From positions 124,001 through 188,000 of the forward strand of contig NZ_CYSB01000039.1 of assembly GCF_001458255.1 (NCBI RefSeq): a stretch of 64,000 nucleotides of DNA, read 5' to 3'. A program made the position numbers and the translations under genes. Source of the stretch: Thalassovita autumnalis. GTDB taxonomy: Bacteria > Pseudomonadota > Alphaproteobacteria > Rhodobacterales > Rhodobacteraceae. Below are positions 47,401 to 55,063 of the stretch, in pieces. The first letter of the stretch is position 1, and each line of letters starts with the position of its first letter. The notes beneath the pieces are model-generated. The model was given only the letters and a program-made list of their open reading frames with translations, was not told where the DNA came from and did no database searches.

Positions 47401-50400
47401 GATTGAAACTGCTGACTGTGGACAGCGCGTTGATGTCCTGTGTGGATTGCGCAATCACCGTCGGGGTGACCAGCGTCGGGCTGAGATCAATCCCGAAGGA
47501 GAATTTCATTGCCAGATCGGGATCAAAGATCAGCGCCCCATCGCCGGAAACGTCAACCAAACCGCTGACCACATCCGCCAGATCCGGCCCGACGATATCG
47601 GCCAGCTGATCACCCAGCAGCGCCGCAAGGTCCAGATTGAAGGGCAGTTCTTTCTGGTAGTCCTCCAGGAATTTGAACTCCAGGTCGAACAGGATCGTCT
47701 GGGCATCGCCATCCCAGGTCAGCGTCACCGTATCCTGACCAAAGACCCCTTCCAGATAAGCTTCAACCTTATCCAGACCGGACTGCGGATCATTGCGCAG
47801 ATCCTGCAGCGCCTGCAGGAAGTCGGCTGCAAACTGGATCTGATCCAGGATCGACAGGTTGAGCAGCGGAATATTGGCGTCGAGGAAGGGCATCTTTTCA
47901 GACAGGGTATCGCCCACCACAACCAGCACATTGGCAATTGCCACCAGCGTGTCGAGGATATCGCCATCTTCCAGCGCGCTCAGACCATCAATCGCGGCCA
48001 GCGCATTGGGATCGTTGCTGAGCAGCTGAACGTCATAGCTGCCCTGAATGTCCTTCAGATCAAGGATGGTGGCGCTGATGCCATCGACCAGATCTTCGTT
48101 GATGCCGCTGATGCCTGCGACGTTGATCTTCACGTCCCCCAGACGGAACAGGAACTGCGCCAGCTCATCCCCGCCGGTGTAGCCAAAGGCATCGGTGACA
48201 TGCTGGATCTCACCCGCATTTGCGATCGGTGCACCCCCTGCCGCAAGGGCCTGACCCGCGCCATCAACCACAATGCCGCCCTTCAGATCAAAGCGGCCCA
48301 ACAGCGATCCGATCCCAGGCGCTTGGGTGTGCACCACCTCACCGTCCACCAGATCCACCTTATCGGCCACCGCCTCGTAAAGGTTGCGGAAGCTCAGCTG
48401 TTCGTTAAACGCGCCCTCACCGTCACGGCCGATCAGCGTCGCCTGCAACTGGGTGTCGAGCGCCAGAATATTCTGGCTGGCGTCCTCAGATCCGATGTTG
48501 ACCGAAACAATCCCCAGATCCGCCGTGCCGATGATATCCGTCGCCGAACCGGTCACACCGACATCCAGCGACAGATCGTTGAGGAAGGTGTTGTCCAACA
48601 CCGCATCAAGCAGCTCATCACCAAACCCGCGGCTGGCTTCCAGCGCGTTGGCTTCACCACTGTCGGTGATCAAATCGGTCGCCAGACCAGCCAGATCAAT
48701 CCCTATCCCCGAGGAGAACTGCGCCCGCATCTCAGCCGCCAGCGCCGCCTCAAGCGACATGTTGTTCAACACCCCGATCGACAGATCGCCGGTGTTCAGC
48801 GTGACACCATCATCGCCGGTGATCGATAGGGTTTTGACCAGATCCGGGAAGCTGAAGATCAATTCACCCTCACTGGTCAGCTCCAACGTGGCCCCCGGCA
48901 TGGTTTTGTCCAGCTCGGTGTTCACCCAATCAATCAGCGTATCCACGCTGAGCGCCTTCATCAGCTTGGACGGATCCACGTTGAATTCAAAGCCACGGGT
49001 TTCTTCGGCGCCATCGGCATCCGTACCACGGTCAAAGGCCAGACCATCCCCAGCCGCGTTGGTGCTGACATTGACATGGTAGCCCTTGCCATCCAGCGCG
49101 CTTTGGAAATCCGCGATGAACCCACTGAGCGATCCAAACCCAGGGCCAGAGCTGGACTGCACATCCACCTCTTGCTCTTCACCGTCTACCGTAATGGTGA
49201 ACCGAACGGAGGAAACACCCTCCAAAGCGGTCATATCGAAGGTGCCAAACTCAAACCCTGACACGCCGGTGGTGAACCGCGCAATGGTCCCGCTGAATTT
49301 GGTGGCCCCGCCATCGGTGCTAAAGGCATTCTCGGCCTCAGACAGCTGCCCGTCGTCAAACCCAAACTGCGCAAGGGACACGGTGTCATCCCAGCTGCCA
49401 TCGCTCTGACGGCGCCCGGCCAGCACAGCAAAGCTGTTGTAATTGCCACTGCCGTTTGCAGTGCTGCTCAGCTTCAGACCACCAAGGAAAGACAGGGCAG
49501 CGGTGATCCCATAGGTGCCCAGCGCCCCGTTCAGCGCGTCCAGCAGGCTGTTCATCCGCGCCTGTTCATCACTGGTGTCCACCCCTCCGGTCCACAGATC
49601 GATGGTCACGATCTGTGAGGTCGGATTGCCATCCGGCGTCACGATGCCCAGTTGCAGCTGATCATAGGCCAGCAACTCGGCCCATTGCGCATCATTCAGC
49701 GCCAGACCGTCGTGGCTGTCTGCGGCCCCCATCAGGCTGTTGGGCAGTTTCTCCGTCAGCGTTTGACCGTCATTTGCTGGATTTGGGTCAGGGACTTCCT
49801 GCGTCATGCCGAAGGCATCAGGGTTGATGGTGAACTGTTGCGCCAGGGTGGAGAAGACCGAAGCCACCTCATCAATCACCTGACTCATCCGGATATCGGT
49901 CAGCGGAATCGCCAGATCAAAGGCCGCATCGCGCAAGGCGCTGGCAATGGTATTGCCTACATCCTCAAGGAAGCCGGTCATCTCACTGACGCCCATCGCG
50001 GCCAAGCCTTCGATGGCGTTTTCAATCGCTGCGGCCAGTTCCGGCGACACATCCGCCACACCGCCGTTCAGGGTCAGATCAAAATCCGCCGTTGCGGTAT
50101 CGCTGATCCCCTGCACCAACCCACTGGCACTGTTGGTGTCCAACACCGAAGAGAACCCCACAACACCCGAGAAGTTCTGATCAACCGACCCAAAGGCCAG
50201 CGTCCCGTCAAAGGCCACTTCGGCCAGACGGTGCGGATCCACCCCACCAAAGGCCACAGCAGTATCGCTGCCGACCTCCTGGATACGCGCCTCAACGCTC
50301 AGGCTGTGACCATGGCCAAACCATTCGTTACTGGGCACCGGGCCGGCGGTGAAATCGGCTTGGAAGCCAAGGTTAAACCCGGATGTGGTTTCGGCATAAA

Positions 50401-51451
50401 CACCAAAGGTCGCCAGTTTCAGCGCGGTCACATTCAGCGACAAAAGGCCAAGCGAGGCTTCGGCCCCAACCGCCGCATCAATTGCGCCGCCGACCTGTAC
50501 CAGCGGCGCGAAGTCAAAGTTGTGAATGTTGAGGCCAACCTGATCCAGCGTCAGCGCATTGCCCTCAGCCGGATCGTCATAAACCGCGATGCTTTGCAGC
50601 TCGAAGGAGATCAACGCCCCGCTGTCCGAACCGGACAGGATATCAATCGGCAGGGTCAGACCGGGAATGGCCTGCTGCAGCATGGAGGTCATATCGGTGA
50701 AGACCTCAGGCAGGTTAATCGCCACATCCACCGCGGTGGTGATGTCGTTGTTCAGCCCGTCCTTCTGCTGGGTGAAGGTGATCAGCTTATTGTCGGCAGG
50801 CCCAACATCCGTCAGCGTGAGAGCGAAGTTTTCGTTGCTGCCCAGACCAAAGGCCGCAGCCAGATTGTCATCAAACGCCGCCCGCGCCGTTGCCGTATTC
50901 GAAACGCCAAGCCCCGCAATGAAGGTATCGATGTCGTCTGACACAGTGCCATCGGCAAAATTCGCATAGGTGTAAAGCCCACCCAGATCCGCCGCGCTGA
51001 CCTTATTGGCGCCGATCACGCTGTTGATATTGGCAGCCATCGTGTCAAACGTGGCGGTATCGATGACCTCTTGCAGGGTGCCCTTCAGATCGGTGATCGC
51101 CTTGGTGATCCGGTCTGCCACCTCAACCACCGGGTTCAGATCCACCACCTCAGTGTCATTGGCCCCCGCCAGAATGCCCTGGCTGGTCTCCAACAGCGGG
51201 CTGATCGCGGCAAAGGCATCCTCGGCCTGATCCGTGAAGGTCTCCAGCACATTGCTGACCGCGGTGAACTGATCCTCAAAGGACTGCGCAATGCCTGCCA
51301 GCACGGAGGTCAACGCGGAGGAAGCATTGAGATCCCATTCCAGATTTGCATCCAGCATCACCCGCGGCTCAAGCAGCCCGGTTTTCAGATCCACCGACAG
51401 GGGTGCCACCTTGACCGCGTTGGTCCGTGTGATCTTGCTGTTATGACCCAT
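38462..51451 (-). CDS. Giant LEPR-motif RTX-like surface protein (4,329 residues)
   Basis: An acidic, Asp/Gly/Asn-rich giant protein covering 20% of the window. The start at 51451 has GGAGA upstream. The N-terminus has an LEPR motif (GLLEPRVMLDANLEWDL, E28-P29-R30), as in LEPR-XLL surface proteins; no Sec signal is seen. Residues about 45-2,520 are long, repetitive beta-rich and amphipathic segments of unknown fold. Residues about 2,550-4,150 carry calcium-binding RTX-type nonapeptide repeats (GGxGxDxxx: AGDDQITG, GGAGADVLAGG, GNDSITGGLDDDLLVG), including a recent 504-bp tandem duplication. The last 170 residues are helical (VAHVLAYLESAAVTDALANAI). Cysteine appears to be absent. It is probably an exported adhesin or matrix protein, folded by Ca2+ outside. 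Flanking genes encode envelope export parts. Confidence 0.88.
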   Translation of the reverse strand: MGHNSKITRTNAVKVAPLSVDLKTGLLEPRVMLDANLEWDLNASSALTSVLAGIAQSFEDQFTAVSNVLETFTDQAEDAFAAISPLLETSQGILAGANDTEVVDLNPVVEVADRITKAITDLKGTLQEVIDTATFDTMAANINSVIGANKVSAADLGGLYTYANFADGTVSDDIDTFIAGLGVSNTATARAAFDDNLAAAFGLGSNENFALTLTDVGPADNKLITFTQQKDGLNNDITTAVDVAINLPEVFTDMTSMLQQAIPGLTLPIDILSGSDSGALISFELQSIAVYDDPAEGNALTLDQVGLNIHNFDFAPLVQVGGAIDAAVGAEASLGLLSLNVTALKLATFGVYAETTSGFNLGFQADFTAGPVPSNEWFGHGHSLSVEARIQEVGSDTAVAFGGVDPHRLAEVAFDGTLAFGSVDQNFSGVVGFSSVLDTNSASGLVQGISDTATADFDLTLNGGVADVSPELAAAIENAIEGLAAMGVSEMTGFLEDVGNTIASALRDAAFDLAIPLTDIRMSQVIDEVASVFSTLAQQFTINPDAFGMTQEVPDPNPANDGQTLTEKLPNSLMGAADSHDGLALNDAQWAELLAYDQLQLGIVTPDGNPTSQIVTIDLWTGGVDTSDEQARMNSLLDALNGALGTYGITAALSFLGGLKLSSTANGSGNYNSFAVLAGRRQSDGSWDDTVSLAQFGFDDGQLSEAENAFSTDGGATKFSGTIARFTTGVSGFEFGTFDMTALEGVSSVRFTITVDGEEQEVDVQSSSGPGFGSLSGFIADFQSALDGKGYHVNVSTNAAGDGLAFDRGTDADGAEETRGFEFNVDPSKLMKALSVDTLIDWVNTELDKTMPGATLELTSEGELIFSFPDLVKTLSITGDDGVTLNTGDLSIGVLNNMSLEAALAAEMRAQFSSGIGIDLAGLATDLITDSGEANALEASRGFGDELLDAVLDNTFLNDLSLDVGVTGSATDIIGTADLGIVSVNIGSEDASQNILALDTQLQATLIGRDGEGAFNEQLSFRNLYEAVADKVDLVDGEVVHTQAPGIGSLLGRFDLKGGIVVDGAGQALAAGGAPIANAGEIQHVTDAFGYTGGDELAQFLFRLGDVKINVAGISGINEDLVDGISATILDLKDIQGSYDVQLLSNDPNALAAIDGLSALEDGDILDTLVAIANVLVVVGDTLSEKMPFLDANIPLLNLSILDQIQFAADFLQALQDLRNDPQSGLDKVEAYLEGVFGQDTVTLTWDGDAQTILFDLEFKFLEDYQKELPFNLDLAALLGDQLADIVGPDLADVVSGLVDVSGDGALIFDPDLAMKFSFGIDLSPTLVTPTVIAQSTQDINALSTVSSFNLAPGGGNDLRLTWIDNDTGEQKRVEVNLEGLTTLGDVVAAIDAAVKAEFGATVSFTYDEASGQITLSDSNNTIIDDTDVTALFGAGEVTGTDDGGALTVALDAGFAAFADELIFTVSVNGTPVEVTIPAEADRTRAGFIAAANVALQNTYLARNVLSASALPIPAVQLSNLFDLVDDGGALKLRATDYPQALGYEAITFTVSGDDKSQDIGFKVESLGGSNVARALGFAGNSDFSAGDMTSEVIYDGVTVGAPRVYLDTVNTGIIASFTAGVNDGLELKLGLGPIEVMVENGHALITAGDDAGSPAFLRLGINDIDGDEHADQYDLSHVFEISNDPAVGYADLFDLDAAMAIDVFLPMSDTLGLFDPTTDGLSWKADLLVTPDDFVLANLTSANWSTSLEGALMDIYNGVALAVGDGLGEIKFEMPDLSEFLENLNVLAILNDPKLVLGGLDMLLNQMQQIFDDYLSGINLPVVGDAIGAGVTFFDEFRLNVVQKALAWAETPLPDGSYPTTVDFLTGVVNDALNDLLGTSGTQYLQAYLNTDGATKDSYLYVALNFNAIIFDEEVAIDFDLGVPGFDLAVEDGSKVRMTLDYIVNIGFGYDGKGFFLLNDTDENEVSIDFTVDAGSFEGSMSLFGILGVNAEAVTVTNGTVTERASASGQSGTAQLTASLGADLYGDTGLQILNPDDQPDGTGGVTADSAYRDFSGVDVRDGLGNRMHWEKVVYLAQLDTSNLISFDFVAGFDIQIGLEANVLNPETGEPIEFGGAQVIPSVMTELIFEGGYSVADGLNIDKLMFNQVRLDANVLYDALLAPILDPVMGFIEPLADFFKFLSSPPVSFLVDILGNVFPIIAMADTVITVGNQVTQMLVTLNRTGGMVIFGDYDFTGNADDIESGETTMSSMDQSNISRSNADSATQGGGFGVFGDPNKGLSAELPLLTDPFSALNILLGNFDEVDLVRAKFTLFNVNTGVIDVADKLLSEFGMPGWVRKIVQSAFKATFEARFIAKFEVGYDMSGIVNFVNSYDPERLLDGVFIDAAPGSLVDAYLGASVRLNAGLAGLSSNFHVGVQLSFNDPNDDGKLRIPELIALVEAAADSPGDTLGYLFRGSASYKFKLSVWAGISLPWPLPDLKWSTTVFNFGDSIDFGGLKPSAQLATDLGDTGNTAIMNVGARAGGSMSTIEGDGDDRIVVDGPNSPFQVTLNSGGQTIQGSFDQTAGAIIVPAGNGNNTVDLSGVNNGIPTVTYTGTGADQITLPPSGVHVVFAGDGIDRITAPAGATGTYVIFGEGGADTVNIPSGNVIYFGDDDFGMRDLFLSEFSSGGVTEAKLLALLGIDASGNPNPSAAANYDYNGGKLNLHSLLSVYTADTQLKAAKDVETVTVGNGNHVILTGAGDDQITGVLTGTGNVHVFSGAGEDVISIGGSDVYIEGGAGADLIKVDGARTEVWGWGKAAGEDGLTASEAIKAMALKDKGDILIGGSGADQLFGQLGQDILEGGAGADVLAGGLENDLINGGLFDMSDSSGSALALSDIDLSVQRTSGLVVASEDIADGNDTVRGGDGADVLIGGGDRDSISGGIGNDILLGDFGTVTFSASMVAKHATTTFDTSSNGGTDVLKGEQGNDILIGGLSDVGLPEVLEDYEGNNIFLGDFGEIAGSRILEVPTLIRGIASASGGDDVIRAGRGNDMILGGEGADEIYAGLGADFVLGDLGQIDLTGPSMTGTGSAHDGNDTIVLGVDTPSEYTSPALEDLMDVVIAGGGNDMIAAQAAGLAVLSDSGTINMTSVGVNALRSYVPLGSTPTSDEEAADARAKNLIRAMVSDMISAAHSGDGADQLTTTGGDVAAILGGGADVATLADGTTYVMGDDGSIRIDDNSSYTGREVVMTSTASVTAGNGDRITAANGTALIVAGDGNDTISAGNGTSAVMSDSGTLTHDSRSADLSVSLVADVTPGSGDDHVTVGNGDMQLMLGEGADTLIAGNGDFEVLADSGTLRNNAAERFLQLDASQAGGNDSLTIGAGDHIAALGLGDDEARFGLGTAAVLGDVGTLSLTRSTGDLRLSSDGITAGGNDDVTTSDGNDWVLLGSGDDTLAAGDGDNLILGDNGVIDVTAAETTLTSTDDATGGADSVTSGTGNDWVNLGEGADWAHLGAGDNLVMGDNGVIRVAGTSTTLTTQSPALGGNDTITALGGNDMMALGDGADVADLGEGNNIGLGDNGVIAVTPVQTRVESNTAAEGGNDSLTSGAGLDVMVLGSGDDTLAAGDGDNLILGDNGVIDVTAAETTLTSTDDATGGADSVTSGTGSDWVNLGEGADWAHLGAGDNLVMGDNGVIRVAGTSTTLTTQSPALGGNDTITALGGNDMMALGDGADVADLGEGNNIGLGDNGVIAVTPVQTRVATSSPELGGNDSLTSGAGQDTIVLGVGDDTLAAGDGDNLILGDNGEILVNTSGISQVFATHGLDGADTITTGAGLDVIIGALGADSIQAGHGDNTVIGDMGIITQDAGLAGAATRTAVTQTVGTGDNDTITALDGVDVILGGAGADRISSGAGDDLILGDDGNWTSAHMSGLGQATVEVMQTGGDDWIDAGADNDIVMAAQGNDTVLAQAGEDVVLGDDGTVTFRNETDVETLVLTNQDRGGDDELTALGGAGDNIIIGQFGNDSITGGLDDDLLVGDLVTLHFDSYQNVLPGQSAWDRMSRMVGIREDLGFDDTLYGSDGDDFIMGGFGDDIIYGEAGQDFLIGETVIYVRSWSFNTEGLLDEVITIDTNFAFLDGGYDEMSGGSGFDIMVGGLGPDLFYGDTAEDLLQSDGYAGLFRATWGIDGFVGDTPHRALYTSNYAGLGATDVVSAAQEEDSIGVPLKFTSPEEVEDDVVAEETEIEVPEGYQAEARPLQRGQIVAHVLAYLESAAVTDALANAIAAGADLDLVRGALIESAINDLGSLSRMGAVEFEALIGEVVDYLLSRVVTDRDAVTQMEKLALAAE
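40090..41160 (-). repeat. 504-bp tandem repeat inside the giant gene
   Basis: Segments about 40,225-40,655 and 40,729-41,159 are nearly identical at a constant offset of 504 bp (168 codons): for example TTTCTGCCGCCGTCACATCA occurs at 40567 and 41071. A shorter, more diverged third copy begins near 40,090. Differences are mostly single silent bases, so the duplication is recent. Each unit encodes three calcium-binding modules ending LGDNGVI. Confidence 0.85.
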
Positions 51452-51509
51452 CTGAAATCTCCATGCTTCCGTGCCTAAAAACAGGCGTCACCCACTCACT
51501 CGGGACCAG

Positions 51510-52616
51510 TTAAAAACGTGCGTTCAAAGACAGCGACAGGCGCTGTTCTTCATCAATGTCTTGGCTGTTGATCGGGGCCGCCCAGGACAGGGACAAATCG
51601 CCGTAACGGCTTTGCCAATGTCCTGAGACACCAACGCTGCTGCGCCAATGGCGGCTGTCATCGACACCTGAAATGCCGGGCAGATCCCATGTGCTGCCGA
51701 AATCGTAAAACACACCCAGCGCCACGTCGTCTCGCCAGCCGGGGGTCAGAACCTCGGCGCTGCCGGTCAGGTATTTGGTGCCGCCCAGCGCGTCGCCGGT
51801 GCTGGTGTCGCGCGGCCCAGCACTGCCCGAGGCAAAGCCGCGTGGCGCTTTGCCGCCAAGGAAGGCGCGGTCGAGGATATGCACATAGCCGTCATCCCCC
51901 GTGCCACGCACCGCCCCGCCGCTGGCGCTGAGCCGCCAGACCGTTCGACCGGCCAGCGCCTGCGTGGTTTCGAAACTGGCATAGAGGTGCCGGCTATCCC
52001 GCCGCCCCTGCTGCGCCACCGAAAGCTTGCCGCCCAAGGCCGCCGAGGTGCCCGGCTGCAAGAGTTCGCGCCCACGCGCACTGTCCCAATGTAGCCCCAG
52101 GGTCAGACCGGCCACTTCGCTTTCACCGCTATCCGCCGCGATGATCGGGGAAATGCCGCTGTCGAGGTCATCCAGCTCATCGCGCTGCCAGAACAGGCTG
52201 CCCTGCCAGGACAGGGTCTGCCCCAATGCCGCGCCAAACTGCAGCTCAAGCCCGATATGGCTTTCGCTATAGGGGCGGATATCCCAATCCGACAGCGCGC
52301 CGTTCACCTCAATGGCGGCCCAGCTGTCCGCGCCCAGCGCGCTTTGCCCCAGATCCCAGGTCTTGGTGATGCTGGCCCGGCTGCCCTGACCTTCGTCACC
52401 CAGACGATGTTCCAGCTCCACATCCACGCCGCTGCCGGCGATATCTTCGCCCGAAAGGCTGATATCAGCGGTGGAACCGTAAAGCGTGGAATGGCTGACC
52501 CCAACGGTCAGCTGCCCGTTGCCCGCCTGCTGCGCCATGGCCTGCGGGGCCATCAATGTGGTGGCCGCCATTAGCAGGCTCAAAGGCAAGGTTTGGTTTG
52601 TCTTTTGCAACTTCAT
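51510..52616 (-). CDS. Omp85-like outer-membrane beta-barrel without POTRA domains
   Basis: A 368-residue protein from the ATG at 52616, which overlaps the upstream stop (TGATG) and has GGAG in front. A signal peptide (LPLSLLMAATTLMAPQAMAQQ) is followed by alternating beta-strand patterns to a C-terminal phenylalanine (LSLNARF), as in outer-membrane barrels. Residues about 248-320 resemble the conserved Omp85/BamA/TpsB barrel core: DRAFLGGKAPRGF (RGF at 259-261), GPRD, GDALGGTKYLTGSAEV and GVFYDFGSTWDL. There is no POTRA region, since only about 25-40 residues separate the signal from the first strands. It lies directly before the giant gene. I infer an outer-membrane translocation or anchoring role. 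Confidence 0.75.
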   Translation of the reverse strand: MKLQKTNQTLPLSLLMAATTLMAPQAMAQQAGNGQLTVGVSHSTLYGSTADISLSGEDIAGSGVDVELEHRLGDEGQGSRASITKTWDLGQSALGADSWAAIEVNGALSDWDIRPYSESHIGLELQFGAALGQTLSWQGSLFWQRDELDDLDSGISPIIAADSGESEVAGLTLGLHWDSARGRELLQPGTSAALGGKLSVAQQGRRDSRHLYASFETTQALAGRTVWRLSASGGAVRGTGDDGYVHILDRAFLGGKAPRGFASGSAGPRDTSTGDALGGTKYLTGSAEVLTPGWRDDVALGVFYDFGSTWDLPGISGVDDSRHWRSSVGVSGHWQSRYGDLSLSWAAPINSQDIDEEQRLSLSLNARF

Positions 52617-53500
52617 CACTCCTGCACCCGTGCCGCAGCCAGATCGATCTGGCATTTGCTGCCGGGCAACACGCTGTCGGCTGACAGCAAAAAGAAAACG
52701 CTGATGGTGTTTGAGGCCAGGTCAGCAACCGGCGAAATGTAATCAAGGCTGAGGCTGTGCTGCGCCACAGGCGTGCCGATCGCCGCGTCAAAACGATCCT
52801 GCGCGGCAAAGCTGCTGATCAGGGCCGAGGGCACAAAGGCCTCAACCCGCAGCGGCTGGTTCACATAAAGGGTCGCCACAGGCTCCTGCCCTGCGGCCTC
52901 GCCCGGATCGATCAGGTTTTCGCCAACCACACCCGCGACCGGGCTGCGCAGCTGCATCGAGTCCAGGATCGTCTTGGTCCGCTCAACCTCCAGCGCGGCC
53001 AGCGCCAGTGCCTGTTCAACCTGTGTGATCTCCGCCTCAGCCAGGGCCAGATCCAGCACCGCCGCGTCGTGCTGCGATACCGAAACCGCACGCTGCGCGC
53101 TGGCCTTGGCCAACCGCGCCTCTTTGATCGCCAGCCCATCGCGGCGCACCTTGGCGGCGTTCAGCTCAGTCAGATCCGCCGCCCGTGCCTTGGCCACGTT
53201 CAACTCGGCCTTCAGGATGGTGGTGTCCAACTCAACCAGCAGATCGCCGACCTTCACCTGATCACCGGGGCGTACATGCACCTTGGCAACCGTGCCCTGT
53301 GAGGGCGCGGCCAGTTCGACAACGCGCAGCGGTTTGACGGTGCAGTTGATCTGCCGCAATGCAGGCGCCGCTGCACCTGCGCGCGCGGCAAACTCTTCTT
53401 TCGACAGCACAGGCTGATCGGCCAACACATGAGCCGGACCAGCCGCGATCATTGCGGTCAGCGATAAGGCCAGCAGCCCCCAGTGCGCCCGCACGCTCAC
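52616..53500 (-). CDS. HlyD/RND-type periplasmic adaptor protein
   Basis: A 294-residue adaptor with a signal peptide (LLALSLTAMIAAGPAHVLA). The split barrel-sandwich domain is visible as LRVVELAAPSQGTVAKVHVRPGDQVKVGDLLVELDTT and LRSPVAGVVGENLIDPGEAAGQ, separated by a long coiled coil (about residues 110-195, LEEAEITQ-like repeats). The start is a GTG that overlaps the stop of the upstream TolC-like gene (GTGA), so translation is coupled. It lacks the N-terminal membrane helix of HlyD proper, which resembles adaptors of tripartite pumps, but no RND or ABC pump is adjacent. Confidence 0.85.
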   Translation of the reverse strand: MSVRAHWGLLALSLTAMIAAGPAHVLADQPVLSKEEFAARAGAAAPALRQINCTVKPLRVVELAAPSQGTVAKVHVRPGDQVKVGDLLVELDTTILKAELNVAKARAADLTELNAAKVRRDGLAIKEARLAKASAQRAVSVSQHDAAVLDLALAEAEITQVEQALALAALEVERTKTILDSMQLRSPVAGVVGENLIDPGEAAGQEPVATLYVNQPLRVEAFVPSALISSFAAQDRFDAAIGTPVAQHSLSLDYISPVADLASNTISVFFLLSADSVLPGSKCQIDLAAARVQE

Positions 53501-54972
53501 AGCTCAGCCTTGCTGAGATCTGCCCCCGCCAAATACTGCAGACGCGCCCAGGCCCGGATGTATTCCACCTGATAATAAGCCACCCGTTCCCGCGTCACCG
53601 CATAGCGCAACTCCCGCGCGGCAACGGCGATCTCAGCCGACTGGCCATTGTCAAACCGCAGCTTTTCGGTCCGGAAGGCCCGCGCCGCAGCGCTGGAGGC
53701 ACGGGTCGATTGCGACAGCGCCTTGCGCAGCTCACCCATACGCTGATGGGTGGCGCGAATGTTGGTTTCCAACTCACGCTGACGGGCATGGTAATCCAGC
53801 GTCGCCGCACGCGCCTGCACAGTGGCCGGCAGCATCGCATAGCCTTCACCTGCCGCGTTAAACAGCGGAATGGTCAGGCTGATGCCCATGGTGGTGTCCT
53901 CGGTCAGAGAGCCACCGCCAAACCGGCTGTCTGCGCGATCTTCCTGCTTCATGAAGGCATAGGCCATCAACACGGGCGAGAAATCATCGGCAATCGCAGT
54001 GCGCCGTTCCAACTCAGCGCCAACCGCCGTCAGCGCTGCCGCCATCATCAACGGGTTTTCTTTCAGACCCAGCGCCACGGCGTCATCCGCGCTCATCTTC
54101 CGCTCCGCCCCGACAAGGCCACGCGGCATGGTGATGCGCGGCACCTCATCGATCCGCTGGCCAGTGAGACGCGCCAGCGTGCCCAGCGCTTCGGCATATT
54201 CGGCGGCGGCCATAGCCTCTTCGGCGGCCAATGTTGAGCGTTCTGAACTGAGGGAGGCTGATTTCACCAAATCGCCCAGACCGGTTTCATCCAGCACATC
54301 CTGACTGTCGATCTGACGCGACATCAACGCCATACGACGGCGCAGCAGTTGCGAGCGGGTGCGGGCCTGCGAGGCGACCAGATACGTATCCAGCACCTCA
54401 TAAGACACATCACGCACGGTGCGGATATATTCCACCTCAGACAGTGACCGCGCATTGCCCGCGTGCTGAATGCCAAAGATCCGCGCCAGATCAAAGATCG
54501 GCTGCTCCAGACGCAGCTGCATCGATTGAACCGGATATTCCGCCTCACCCAGCTGGAACACTTCGTTGTCACTATCGATCACGCTTTGCTGGATATTGCT
54601 GTAATCCAGCACAAAGCGGACCTGCGGCAGGTAGCCGAAGATGGCGTTCATCCGCTGCGCGTCGGCCAGATTGATATTCTGTGCTGCCGCCCCAATCCGG
54701 GGGTTTCTTTCCAGTGCGGCCGCCACAAGGGTCGCCAGATCCGCGCCCTCTTCCTGACCGAGGTCGGCAAACTGCCCCTCAAGGTCCCCGTTTTTCTGGC
54801 CCCGGGCCAGTGTCTTGGCCAGACGTTTATCCAGTTTTTCACCGGCCTTTTGATCCAGGCCCGCATCACGCAAAGCCGCCAGCCGCTCTGGCGTGGCCTT
54901 GCTGGTTGAGTTTGCACAGCCCGATAGCGTCAGCGCAGCCACAACGGCGCCCAGCAAAAACTGTTGCTTCAT
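53497..54972 (-). CDS. TolC-family outer-membrane lipoprotein
   Basis: First gene of the giant-protein operon; 491 residues. The signal peptide ends in a lipobox (ALTLSGC, C19), as in NodT-type outer-membrane factors. Helical-hairpin and barrel repeats follow the TolC pattern twice: AALERNPRIGAAAQNINLADAQRMNAIFGYLPQ and GLKENPLMMAAALTAVGAELER. The end of the second repeat reads LRYAVTRERVAYYQVEYIRAWARLQYLAG. It would form the trimeric outer-membrane channel. Its promoter region holds two strong palindromes. Confidence 0.88.
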   Translation of the reverse strand: MKQQFLLGAVVAALTLSGCANSTSKATPERLAALRDAGLDQKAGEKLDKRLAKTLARGQKNGDLEGQFADLGQEEGADLATLVAAALERNPRIGAAAQNINLADAQRMNAIFGYLPQVRFVLDYSNIQQSVIDSDNEVFQLGEAEYPVQSMQLRLEQPIFDLARIFGIQHAGNARSLSEVEYIRTVRDVSYEVLDTYLVASQARTRSQLLRRRMALMSRQIDSQDVLDETGLGDLVKSASLSSERSTLAAEEAMAAAEYAEALGTLARLTGQRIDEVPRITMPRGLVGAERKMSADDAVALGLKENPLMMAAALTAVGAELERRTAIADDFSPVLMAYAFMKQEDRADSRFGGGSLTEDTTMGISLTIPLFNAAGEGYAMLPATVQARAATLDYHARQRELETNIRATHQRMGELRKALSQSTRASSAAARAFRTEKLRFDNGQSAEIAVAARELRYAVTRERVAYYQVEYIRAWARLQYLAGADLSKAEL

Positions 54973-55063
54973 GAATTCTGCCCCCTGGCCTGCCTCTGGC
55001 CCTAATTTCCCTCAGGTAAACCGCGCGAGTAGGCGCAATGTCGACCACTTGAATTTGTATTCG

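Noticed and set aside
38924-50941. Several long plus-strand open frames opposite the giant gene (for example at 38924-40180, 41537-42823, 47339-48829 and 49652-50941)
   Set aside because: They mirror the periodic Asp/Gly-rich codons of the real minus-strand gene, give His/Gln/Arg-rich, low-complexity products and have no domains or ribosome-binding sites.
34497-54972. Ordinary type I secretion operon
   Set aside because: A TolC-like protein and adaptors are present, but no ABC ATPase motif (Walker A, ABC signature) occurs anywhere between 34.5 and 55 kb.
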